Positions 15,258 through 21,904 of a DNA stretch of 21,904 bases are shown here, piece after piece. Source of the stretch: a virus. The stretch lies in IMG/VR virus record IMGVR_UViG_3300037674_000253, positions 1-21,904 of that record; one strand, written 5' to 3'. The notes under the pieces were generated by a model. That model ran no database searches, was not told where the DNA came from, and worked only from the letters and a program-made list of their open reading frames with translations. Position numbers and translations under genes: made by a program. Position 1 is the first letter of the stretch. The number at the start of each line of letters is the position of its first letter.

Positions 15258-16284
15258 TTGACTCCATGTAGTTGAACCACATTCTCATAACACAGTCAGG
15301 AAGATCTCTTATTCTGTTCTTCCAATCCCATTGAGTGTAACACCTAAACCCACACTTATTATACCATTTACAAGACAGGCAACCGTACTCGTCCATATAG
15401 TTCTGCATCATGGAGGTGTTGTCTTTTCTGTCTAAAGGAGTGTTAAAGTCAGACTCATCATACCTATCCCATCTACAATTAGATGTAGTATTGTCAGGAA
15501 AGATAGTGACTTTGTTTAGCGCCATGCAATGCATTTCATTGTTGTCGTTTCTTATTAGTCCAGAGAATGGAGCGATGTCTGGATAATTCTTATAAACAAA
15601 CTTTAAAAACCTAAGGTATAGCGAGTCAGATGGTATCTGGTGGTCCTCACCTTTATCTGGTATGTAGTCATCAAAGTAGAAGTTATCGAACTTTTCATAC
15701 AGGTACTCAAAGTAACTGTCTCCAGTCAAAGACATAGCCATAAACTTATGTATTGACTCTGTAGTGGCCACCATGTTTATAGAGATGATGTAGTCGGCAA
15801 AGTAATCTATATTCTTTGCATATGGGCCTTTAACAGGCCTTCCATCAAAGTCATAAGAAGCTATCAAGTAAGACGGAATTCCTTTTGCGACCATGTTATC
15901 AAGCATTGTCTTAACTAGTTCTCTTTTGGAGAATTGAAACGATGTAACCCATACAACCTTTATATCATAGTCGTGCTTTTTATAAACAACCATTATCTCG
16001 TCCATCAGCCTTTCATAGACTTCATAAAGGTGCGAGTGCCTATCTTGAAGCAACTCTCCACCAACCATGTTTATCTGAACAATATCAACAGAATCCCTAA
16101 GCTTTACAAGATGCTCCTCAACAAGAGATACCTTTGACAGTATCTCCTTCTCGGTTAAGCCGACTGTTGACTTTTTATCATGATGGCAAAAAGAACAATT
16201 AAGATGACAGTTTTCAAATAGTGTAAGCTCTATTTCTCCAATGAGGGGTCTTTTGTTTTCTAGTAATATTCTAGTATTGTTCAT
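15214..16284 (-). CDS. Radical SAM/SPASM protein 4
   Basis: A 356-residue enzyme with the classical radical SAM core: C26-HLN-C30-SF-C33 (IELTLFENCHLNCSFCHHDK) and G75-G-E77 (INMVGGELLQ). The C-terminus shows a full SPASM pattern of seven cysteines: C253, C270, then C302-X2-C305-X5-C311-X3-C315 and C331, able to hold two auxiliary [4Fe-4S] clusters. In known families this pattern belongs to peptide maturases (sactionine, ranthipeptide, PqqE, mycofactocin types) and anaerobic sulfatase-maturing enzymes. The upstream gap of 27 bases is the largest in the window and carries GAGG about ten bases before the ATG. The 3' end overlaps the next gene by 44 bases. Confidence 0.92.
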   Translation of the reverse strand: MNNTRILLENKRPLIGEIELTLFENCHLNCSFCHHDKKSTVGLTEKEILSKVSLVEEHLVKLRDSVDIVQINMVGGELLQDRHSHLYEVYERLMDEIMVVYKKHDYDIKVVWVTSFQFSKRELVKTMLDNMVAKGIPSYLIASYDFDGRPVKGPYAKNIDYFADYIISINMVATTESIHKFMAMSLTGDSYFEYLYEKFDNFYFDDYIPDKGEDHQIPSDSLYLRFLKFVYKNYPDIAPFSGLIRNDNNEMHCMALNKVTIFPDNTTSNCRWDRYDESDFNTPLDRKDNTSMMQNYMDEYGCLSCKWYNKCGFRCYTQWDWKNRIRDLPDCVMRMWFNYMESNENILHKDDRDVQP

Positions 16285-16311
16285 TTATTTTTATCCTCAT
16301 TATGTCTAGCA

Positions 16312-17508
16312 TTATACTACGTCTAACTCGTCCGTCATATACTTCAAGGCGTCTTCATTCCATAAATGACCACCCCTCTCTGAAGGGTTATACCTTGCCA
16401 ACACGTCGCTTGGCACTATCTCTTCATCTAAAGACAAGTCCATAGCCTTTATAGCTTCCCATAGCAACCTATTAGCCATAGAGATTAAATATGGAGAGTC
16501 TTTATACAACGGATGAATTGACAGGTTTTTAATTCCGTCAAGGATAAGACTGTTGCGTCTATCAAGAATTTCTTCAAAACTAAGGCCGGTTACATTTGTA
16601 CCTTCATTTGTTAAGAAGAACGCTTGCTCATGCAACATCACATTCAGGTGTGTCTCTGGCCCATCTTTACCCATAACAACTGTTAGCCCAATAAAGTTCA
16701 TTGAGTTACAGTTAAGGTTAGCCATAGACATTGTTGCCTTGTCATAATTATCATCATCGATAACCCTTGACAGGAAACTATTCCAAGCTAGTAGGTTTTC
16801 TTTCTGCTTGTGTCTTGGTGCTCTTGAGAATGCCGGGTTCATCTCCAAGATGGTTCCGTAATCGTTTAGAGACTTGTCAAGCATTTTGTTGTATTGTTCT
16901 TTTGATGTCTTTTTACCCACCAGTGCTGAAGACTGTAATGTCCATGACCAGTCTATCATTTTTGGCGTATTGTGCTTAAAGAAGTCAATCCTACGCATAA
17001 CAGCGTCAAAGTACTCTTCATTATTAAGCATTGTCTCAGGATTCTCAACAGGCATGATAAACTCCATAATCATGTCTTCCCTATAGTTCTCAGGGTTATC
17101 AAGAATCTTAAATATCTCTTTGAATTTCACATCATTAACAAAGTCAAACTTAGCTGGTGTTGCGATTCTAGCATTCTCATGCTCTCGCATAATCTTTTGT
17201 GTAATACTGTTGTTTAGAACATCTATAGTGTTTGATGCTGTAAAGAAATCTGTAGGACCCAATACGAACTCTCTTAGGTTTAAACCAGAGGCCTTTACGC
17301 CATCGGCAAGCCTTTGAGCTTCCTCCAGCAATGGTTGTGCCAAGCTTTTTGGCTTGTGCTTATCCACAAAACAACCTGTACACCCGTGGTCACATCCTGA
17401 GAGCAACTCTACACTTATCAGAACATCAAACTTAACTTGGTCTTTTAGTGCTAATGATTCTGGTCCCGAATATCTCATAGCCTTGCAATAAGATTCCTGC
17501 ATACTCAT
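16312..17508 (-). CDS. Radical SAM protein 3 (GPTD type, auxiliary cysteines lost)
   Basis: A 398-residue radical SAM enzyme with C39-DHG-C43-TG-C46 (VELLSGCDHGCTGCFVDKHK) and G84-P-T-D87 (FVLGPTDFFTAS). It belongs with the two preceding genes by these motifs and by general layout, but its C-terminal third lacks the CX2CX5CX16C set. The equivalent stretch, around IKNLSIHPLYKDSPYLI, contains no cysteine. It should therefore carry only the SAM-binding cluster. Two explanations are plausible: it is a divergent catalytic member that no longer needs an auxiliary cluster, or it is a non-catalytic or partner subunit for its two paralogues. The start ATG has GGAG seven bases upstream and lies three bases after the previous stop; a second ATG two codons later is possible. 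Confidence 0.88.
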   Translation of the reverse strand: MSMQESYCKAMRYSGPESLALKDQVKFDVLISVELLSGCDHGCTGCFVDKHKPKSLAQPLLEEAQRLADGVKASGLNLREFVLGPTDFFTASNTIDVLNNSITQKIMREHENARIATPAKFDFVNDVKFKEIFKILDNPENYREDMIMEFIMPVENPETMLNNEEYFDAVMRRIDFFKHNTPKMIDWSWTLQSSALVGKKTSKEQYNKMLDKSLNDYGTILEMNPAFSRAPRHKQKENLLAWNSFLSRVIDDDNYDKATMSMANLNCNSMNFIGLTVVMGKDGPETHLNVMLHEQAFFLTNEGTNVTGLSFEEILDRRNSLILDGIKNLSIHPLYKDSPYLISMANRLLWEAIKAMDLSLDEEIVPSDVLARYNPSERGGHLWNEDALKYMTDELDVV

Positions 17509-17511
17509 ATA

Positions 17512-18672
17512 TTATCTCCTACTCTCATATATCTCTTTCAACCTATCAAGGTCTTTTATATTATCTTCATGGACCAAGAATTTCTTCCTATATCCTGCCT
17601 TATCCGACTCTACACTGTAATCAGACCAATCGTACATACTATTTGCAGCATGGCTTAATGCATACTTGTTTTTTATCATATTCTCTTTTGGACAAATGCA
17701 ACTCTCGGTCTCTAAGAACTTCATCAGCATTGGAATGCCTCTTGAAGCGCAAGATGTTAAAAAGTCACAATTTGTACACTCAGTCTCGTGAGAGTACTGT
17801 TCTACAACTTTGTTGTGAAAGTCTTGTATACCATTGACTTTAAACATATCGTCGTAAATAGCCATATTCTCGTACAAGAACGGTGATATGTACCAGTCAC
17901 CCCTCTTAAAGTTCAAGACCTTAAAGTTGTTACCAGAGTGTGAATGGTCAATCATTATGTTATTAGTGCCTGAACTAGATGGCAAATTGTTAAAGAAGGA
18001 GTTGACCTGTTCTATCCTGTCGAGTATCTTCTTCTTGTTACCACTTCTCGCAACTGATGGTATTAGATCAAAGGTTGTGTCAAACATGCTTGTGACATGG
18101 TTGTGTATCCTTTGGTAGTCTATCTCACGGTCTTCTATGTTCAGTAAGAATGTATAGGTTATATCGTGTTCAAGATTGTCGCTCAAGATAGACAGTTTGT
18201 ATTTAACATCCTCTATATACCCGATATCCATTAACGTCTCAGGATTTGTTGCTATTCCTATTTCTATCTCTGTATCGGTATTAATGTTCTTTGTAATAAA
18301 GCTACAGAACTTAAGTATATCCCCACCCATAAGCGTTGTTACAAAGGCTAGTATTGGTGAGTTATCATTAATAGTCTTTAAAAGGTCTTTATTAGAAAGA
18401 ATATCATAAAAGTTACTAGATGATAAGAAGTCGGTAGGGCCGATTAGTATCTCATCTACTAATAAACCCTCTTCTGTCATACTCTTAACTCTAGACATAA
18501 ACCCTGCAAGGTCGCTGTCAGACGGGGCGTTGTTTCTTCTGTTTACAAAACAGCCAGAGCAGCTGTGTTCGCACCTATCCAATACATCCATTTGTATCTT
18601 AATCGCAGAGACAGGTTTGGTCTTTGTTTCAGAGGTAAGCTCGTAATACAGGTTATTTTTGATTATTGGCAT
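17512..18672 (-). CDS. Radical SAM protein 2 (GPTD type, one auxiliary Cys set)
   Basis: A 386-residue radical SAM enzyme with C34-EHS-C38-SG-C41 in IKIQMDVLDRCEHSCSGCF, and G78-P-T-D81 at the position of the usual GGE motif (DEILIGPTDFLSSS). The auxiliary set is C299-X2-C302-X5-C308-X16-C325, the same spacing as in the preceding gene, with an extra C327. The segments around it also match (CASRGIPMLMKF here, CSERNVPLYMRS there), so the two arose by duplication. It carries about 55 extra C-terminal residues. The start has GAGGT six bases upstream and overlaps the preceding gene by 20 bases. The SPASM/twitch-like tail favours a peptide or protein substrate by family knowledge. Confidence 0.9.
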   Translation of the reverse strand: MPIIKNNLYYELTSETKTKPVSAIKIQMDVLDRCEHSCSGCFVNRRNNAPSDSDLAGFMSRVKSMTEEGLLVDEILIGPTDFLSSSNFYDILSNKDLLKTINDNSPILAFVTTLMGGDILKFCSFITKNINTDTEIEIGIATNPETLMDIGYIEDVKYKLSILSDNLEHDITYTFLLNIEDREIDYQRIHNHVTSMFDTTFDLIPSVARSGNKKKILDRIEQVNSFFNNLPSSSGTNNIMIDHSHSGNNFKVLNFKRGDWYISPFLYENMAIYDDMFKVNGIQDFHNKVVEQYSHETECTNCDFLTSCASRGIPMLMKFLETESCICPKENMIKNKYALSHAANSMYDWSDYSVESDKAGYRKKFLVHEDNIKDLDRLKEIYESRR

Positions 18673-19642
18673 ACATATACCTCTTTGGGATTATACAAGT
18701 CTCAATACCACGAGACCTCATGTACAACGGAACGTTCCTTTCAGAACAAGATATTATCCATTGGCAATCTCCGCACTCAGTGTCACCAGTCAGTACTATA
18801 TTACTAGCTACATTACATGAGTTAAGGTCGTCAACTTCAAACAAGTTATCTCTCTGAAGAACCCCGTCGAATATAAACGGGCTTATAAAGAACTTGTTGT
18901 TATAGAACGAGTAGTTAGTACAACCATAAGAGTTAAACTTAGAATCAAACATTGTGTACCACCCTAGAAACTCTGGGGCTATCTCCTGACCTTCTAAGTC
19001 CTTTCTAAAGTTTACAAGCATCTCCGAGACCTTTCCAGTGTTATTGTTATTCACAAAGAAGTTAGGAACAACAACAATTGGTGAGTTGTATCTGTCATGT
19101 ATCTGATAGGCCAAATCATTATAAGATATCTTATCGAACATACCCTTATGATAGTTAACCCTGAACTGTACAGAACCCTCTTTAAATAGTCCTAGCTTTT
19201 TATCGTCTAACCCATTTAAAAGGTAGCTATTTATATCCACAACAATCTTAAAGTCTATGTCAGGCTCTTCAGATACATCCCACAACCTCTTGTGCTTCTC
19301 TTTGATAAGGTTGTAGTCCTGCTTTAACGCGGATGTAAATGAGATACCTGATATGTCATACAGCTTTTGAAGGTAACGGTCCTCTAAGACCTCTTCAAAG
19401 TTTATAGCATCAAATATATCTGTCGGACCTATTGTTATCTCATCAGGGTAGAACGCAGACTCAAGCAACTTGTTATATAGTATCTCAAGATTGAATGAGC
19501 CGTTCTTCCTTGGTATGAAGCAACCATTACAGTTGGCGTTACAGCCACTTAATATATCAGCATGAACCTCTGACTTTAGGAAAGACTGCTCTCTGTCAAC
19601 ACCACCAAAACCAGAAGCGCCATTGTTAAGCTGTGACTTCAT
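18653..19642 (-). CDS. Radical SAM protein 1 (GPTD type, one auxiliary Cys set)
   Basis: A 329-residue radical SAM enzyme. The [4Fe-4S]-binding CX3CX2C motif is C34-NAN-C38-NG-C41, inside EVHADILSGCNANCNGCF. Where classical members have the GGE SAM-binding motif after the second strand, this protein has G72-P-T-D75. The C-terminus holds a second set C290-X2-C293-X5-C299-X16-C316, as expected for a twitch- or SPASM-like auxiliary cluster, which in known families marks enzymes acting on peptides or proteins. Only one Met precedes the cysteines, so the start at 19642 is forced. It has a weak ribosome binding site and overlaps the upstream gene by 17 bases, so coupling is likely. It is a paralogue of the next gene: identical N-terminal Cys positions and identical auxiliary spacing. 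The substrate is unknown; the nearby Cys-His protein is the best candidate. Confidence 0.88.
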   Translation of the reverse strand: MKSQLNNGASGFGGVDREQSFLKSEVHADILSGCNANCNGCFIPRKNGSFNLEILYNKLLESAFYPDEITIGPTDIFDAINFEEVLEDRYLQKLYDISGISFTSALKQDYNLIKEKHKRLWDVSEEPDIDFKIVVDINSYLLNGLDDKKLGLFKEGSVQFRVNYHKGMFDKISYNDLAYQIHDRYNSPIVVVPNFFVNNNNTGKVSEMLVNFRKDLEGQEIAPEFLGWYTMFDSKFNSYGCTNYSFYNNKFFISPFIFDGVLQRDNLFEVDDLNSCNVASNIVLTGDTECGDCQWIISCSERNVPLYMRSRGIETCIIPKRYMYANNQK

Positions 19643-20324
19643 CTTCAGTTATTAACTCTTCTGGAAAGAGGCTTAACACAAAGTTCACTACACCGTTCTT
19701 ATATAGCATGTGGAAGAGGTCTCCGCCATGATACTTAGATGCCTTGTTAAACAAACTGGTATTGATGCTCTTGTTTAATCCTTTCTCTGATATAACAAGA
19801 GCTAGAGAGTCTAATCCATCAGAAGTGATACTTAAGATGTTAAGGCCAGTAGCACTCTTGTTGTGCTCGGAGAACGTCATATTGTCATTTATACAAATAC
19901 CAGAGTCTTCATTGTTATTTATTGTATCAACAATATAAGAGGATATTCCAGACATATCATCGATTAGATCATCGATAACATCAATATTATCAACTAAGTA
20001 CTCCTCAATATCCTTTGCAGTAAACATAATAAGGCCATCAACAATCTCGTGCTTTAGTCTAAACCTTACAATATTACTAACAGTTCTGGTTAGCATATGG
20101 GATGATACTATAAAGTCTAGCTTAATAAACTCTGTCACAAGATCGTTATCAATCTTATTAAAGGCCGCAGTAAATCCTGTGTTCGACAGATAAATTAATA
20201 TCTGCTTAGCTGTCAAAGACTCTCTTGATTTAACATAATCAACAAAAAGAACAAATGAATCGTCCTCTAGTTTCTTTTTGTATATCTCAGTAAGATCTAT
20301 TGGATTTAATGGTAATGTGTACAT
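19626..20324 (-). CDS. Hypothetical acidic protein (232 aa) of the radical SAM operon
   Basis: Start ATG is preceded by AAGGA six bases upstream and lies nine bases after the 349-residue gene. The product is acidic and rich in Asn, Ile, Asp and Ser, with no signal peptide, no long membrane segment and a single cysteine (in GICINDN). A mid region (AKDIEEYLVDNIDVIDDLID) looks helical and strongly acidic. The C-terminus (FHMLYKNGVVNFVLSLFPEE) is hydrophobic. I see no known domain. The last 17 bases overlap the start of the first radical SAM gene in another frame, implying translational coupling. Like its upstream neighbour it could be a structural partner, a substrate-presenting protein, or a virion component. 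The sequence does not decide between these. Confidence 0.75.
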   Translation of the reverse strand: MYTLPLNPIDLTEIYKKKLEDDSFVLFVDYVKSRESLTAKQILIYLSNTGFTAAFNKIDNDLVTEFIKLDFIVSSHMLTRTVSNIVRFRLKHEIVDGLIMFTAKDIEEYLVDNIDVIDDLIDDMSGISSYIVDTINNNEDSGICINDNMTFSEHNKSATGLNILSITSDGLDSLALVISEKGLNKSINTSLFNKASKYHGGDLFHMLYKNGVVNFVLSLFPEELITEDEVTA

Positions 20325-20333
20325 TATGATTCC

Positions 20334-21383
20334 TTATATTAGTGGCTCTACCGTCCAAAATATATACGGTATACGCTTCATGCGTCTGTGAAAGAACTCT
20401 ACATCCGTCTTATCGATTGAATCAACACTCGTACCCTCTAAGAAATTGACCAAGATAGGTAATGAATGCTGAAGGTCGAAATAGATGTCGTAATACTCCC
20501 AGCTCTGATGATTCTTTAACTTATCTACTAGTCCGTCAACAGTTCCAACATATGCTATAAAGTCTCTAAGTGTATATAAGACCAGCGTATTGTTCTCTTG
20601 ATACCAAATGCTTTGAATGAAGGATTCTCTAGTGTATGTCGTGTCACCTTGTGCAACCAAGTAATCAACAATTCCAACAAGCGGAGAGATAATACTTGAG
20701 CGTGAGATTGTGGACTGAATAGCCTCTCCCACTAATTTTGAAGAATGGATTGCGTACTTCTCAGCTAAGATGCCGGCAGATACTGTGTTCCCCGACATAT
20801 GGTCTTGCATGTAAAACAACACGTCATATGACCAAAACTTACCGGGTGCAATCGTTCCAGAAGACTCGTATCTATCTTCATCAGCAAACATAGTCTCAAC
20901 TGTTGAGCCTACTAAAGCTACTGTTAGAGCCGTATTTGTCGCAAACTCTATATCTCTTTGCATAACACGAGTAGAAAGGTCGGTTAGCACATCGCTTGTA
21001 TAGTCGGCAACTCCACTTAACAGCCAGTCAGAATACTTTAGATAAACACGAAGCATGTCCGTTTCATCTGTAAACAGCATAAACACCTTGTCAGGGTTAT
21101 TAAGATAGTCAAGATTATCAGCTTCTGCGTAGCTCTTAAATGAGACAATCTCGCTTATTCCAGCATCATCAATAATAGGATTGTACTTCTTTACTGTATC
21201 GTGCACTGTGTTTTTAAAACTACCTTCAAAAATAGTGTCATCACCATGTCCAACAATCACTACTTTTCTTTGTGATGATGAGTTTGAGTAAAAAGACGCC
21301 ACTTCTTCCATTAGGCCGTCAAGACCAAGTATGGATGATACATATTTTTTATTGTTTAAATAATAACAACTTTGTTCTATCAT
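20334..21383 (-). CDS. Hypothetical protein (349 aa) of the radical SAM operon
   Basis: The frame is open from 21434, but the likely start is the ATG at 21383, whose A is the last base of the preceding stop (TAATG) and which has a strong GGGGGAG ribosome binding site six bases upstream. This gives 349 residues beginning MIEQSCYYLNNKKYVSSILG; the upstream Met would read back through the Cys-His tail codons in another frame. The protein has alternating hydrophobic strands and helices (KVVIVGHGDDTIFEG near the N-terminus, then VFMLFTDETDMLRVYL), no signal peptide and no clear membrane segment. It has a single cysteine near the start, so it is unlikely to hold an Fe-S cluster. I do not recognise the family. 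Its place between the Cys-His protein and the enzymes suggests a partner, scaffold, or a virion protein of the same system. Confidence 0.75.
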   Translation of the reverse strand: MIEQSCYYLNNKKYVSSILGLDGLMEEVASFYSNSSSQRKVVIVGHGDDTIFEGSFKNTVHDTVKKYNPIIDDAGISEIVSFKSYAEADNLDYLNNPDKVFMLFTDETDMLRVYLKYSDWLLSGVADYTSDVLTDLSTRVMQRDIEFATNTALTVALVGSTVETMFADEDRYESSGTIAPGKFWSYDVLFYMQDHMSGNTVSAGILAEKYAIHSSKLVGEAIQSTISRSSIISPLVGIVDYLVAQGDTTYTRESFIQSIWYQENNTLVLYTLRDFIAYVGTVDGLVDKLKNHQSWEYYDIYFDLQHSLPILVNFLEGTSVDSIDKTDVEFFHRRMKRIPYIFWTVEPLI

Positions 21384-21763
21384 TACCTTCTCCCCCTTGA
21401 GGTGTGACAATTTGTATGACAACTGCTGTGGCACACCTGTGCGTTCCAGCTTACATTACCTATAGCCCCCTCTATCTCATCCACAGCAGAGCGCACAGTA
21501 TTAACTATAGATGCTGCAACATCGTCAGCGTCTGCAATCAAACCAGAACCAATTCCACTATCTAGGTCGCCAGTAAAAACAGAAGAGGCTGCGGAGGTTA
21601 AATTCCAGTTTGGACTAGTTGCAGAAGTAGATGTCCCACTATCGGCACCGGTACCCTGTGTCCATACGGTAGCTGTAATCGTTATTGTTTTGTTAAATGT
21701 TCTTAATTGGTCTCTAGCGTTATCTTTTAACCATGTGTCTAGTTGGCTGGCTGTCATGCTCAT
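21383..21763 (-). CDS. Cys-His repeat protein, candidate substrate of the radical SAM cluster
   Basis: A 126-residue protein of no family I recognise. Residues 1-30 look like a short folded or helical segment (TASQLDTWLKDNARDQL). Residues 35-75 are rich in Gly, Ser, Thr and Asp and look like a flexible linker. Residues 76-101 are a probable amphipathic helix (ADADDVAASIVNTVRSAVDE). The C-terminus carries three Cys-His pairs exactly four residues apart (C111-H112, C115-H116, C119-H120), followed by TSRGRR. The only cysteines are these three. Start ATG has GGAG six bases upstream; an in-frame ATG two codons later is less well placed. The stop overlaps the next start as TAATG. A long N-terminal part plus a short terminal Cys-rich repeat is the usual plan of radical SAM-modified RiPP precursors, and seven such enzymes lie downstream. 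Alternatives: a metal-binding tail, or an unmodified small head protein. Confidence 0.85.
   Translation of the reverse strand: MSMTASQLDTWLKDNARDQLRTFNKTITITATVWTQGTGADSGTSTSATSPNWNLTSAASSVFTGDLDSGIGSGLIADADDVAASIVNTVRSAVDEIEGAIGNVSWNAQVCHSSCHTNCHTSRGRR
21386..21433 (-). other. C-terminal CHxx repeat tail (three Cys-His pairs plus RGRR)
   Basis: These 16 codons encode CHSSCHTNCHTSRGRR. The three CH pairs use different codons (TGC CAC, TGT CAT, TGT CAC), so the periodicity is kept at protein level and is not a fresh DNA duplication. Spacing of four puts the Cys and His residues on one face of a helix. The Arg-Gly-Arg-Arg codons (AGG GGG AGA AGG) also form the purine-rich ribosome binding site of the following gene, so the basic end may partly reflect that constraint. 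Proposed role, inferred: the site modified by the downstream radical SAM enzymes. Confidence 0.7.
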
Positions 21764-21772
21764 ACCGTACTC

Positions 21773-21904
21773 CTAAATTTTAACTTCAACTGTACCATTA
21801 CCGTCTGCTAAAGCCACTCCTATAAATCTATCTCTTCTATCTAAAGAGTGCAGTTCTTTTACAGCTCTTCCTTTCCCATCTTGATGTGCAATGATATAAT
21901 CACC
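21773..21904 (-). CDS. Head/decoration-like protein, C-terminal 43 residues (5' end outside window)
   Basis: This is an open frame running in from the right edge and ending in TAG, ten bases before the next start codon. The visible residues begin GDYIIAHQDGKGRAV and end IGVALADGNGTVEVKI. A C-terminus of the form 'GVAL.DG..GTVEV.I' is typical of small phage head-decoration or DUF2190-like capsid accessory proteins, in which a beta-rich domain ends with a statement-like strand pair. The match rests on general resemblance over a short stretch, so the family is tentative; that it is the end of a real gene is well supported by reading frame, codon use and the tight spacing to the downstream gene. 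If correct, it places the left end of the head-morphogenesis module directly upstream of the unusual Cys-His protein and the radical SAM cluster. Confidence 0.6.
   Translation of the reverse strand, partial: GDYIIAHQDGKGRAVKELHSLDRRDRFIGVALADGNGTVEVKI

Noticed and set aside
21386-21433. Possible multi-haem c-type cytochrome tail
   Set aside because: Haem c sites are CX2CH. Here the spacing is CX3CH with three overlapping units in ten residues, too tight for separate haems, and there is no signal peptide.
21384-21434. Seventeen-residue N-terminal extension of the 349-residue protein
   Set aside because: The extension is the Cys-His tail DNA read in another frame. The ATG at 21383 has the strong ribosome binding site and TAATG coupling.

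Overview
The window is a contiguous piece of a tailed bacteriophage genome. All convincing genes are on the minus strand and are packed with gaps of at most 27 bases or with overlaps, so transcription runs from high to low coordinates. The gene content points to a short-tailed (podovirus-like) phage: a head-protein C-terminus, a tail-stabilisation-like protein, one large tail fibre, a fibre/tail chaperone-type protein, a muralytic lysozyme and a run of internal virion (DNA ejection) proteins. No tape measure or sheath is visible. The moderately AT-rich composition and protein style suggest a phage of an aquatic, probably marine, Gram-negative bacterium. The host is an inference and cannot be fixed from this sequence.

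Layout in transcription order. (1) 21904-21383: the last 43 codons of a head-decoration-like protein, then a 126-residue protein ending in a striking Cys-His repeat (C111-H-S-S-C115-H-T-N-C119-H) plus a basic tail. (2) 21383-19626: two proteins of unrecognised family (349 and 232 residues). (3) 19642-12052: seven radical SAM enzymes in a row, interrupted only by a minimal JmjC/cupin-type protein (12954-13337). The first three share a GPTD motif where radical SAM enzymes usually have GGE. The last four have a GGE/GGD motif and SPASM- or twitch-type cysteine tails. (4) 12049-10537: a 141-residue orphan and four small membrane proteins, one holin-like. (5) 10527-5540: stabilisation-like protein, tail fibre with decapeptide repeats and a glycine-rich tip, and a chaperone-type protein. 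(6) 5536-4513: GNAT-like protein and lysozyme. (7) 4505-1: four internal virion/ejection-type proteins, the last one cut by the window edge.

The most unusual content is a phage-borne post-translational modification cassette. Seven SPASM/twitch-like radical SAM proteins plus a putative Fe(II) oxygenase sit in one translationally coupled operon, directly downstream of a head gene and a Cys-His repeat protein that looks like a RiPP-type substrate. No peptidase, exporter or recognisable PqqD-like recognition domain accompanies them. The simplest hypothesis is that the phage cross-links or otherwise modifies the C-terminal tail of a protein that stays in the cell or is built into the virion. That is inference. 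The sequence shows only the enzymes, the motif and the operon arrangement.

No tRNA, rRNA, CRISPR array, insertion sequence, attachment site, convincing promoter or intrinsic terminator was found, and no gene-free stretch exceeds 30 bases.
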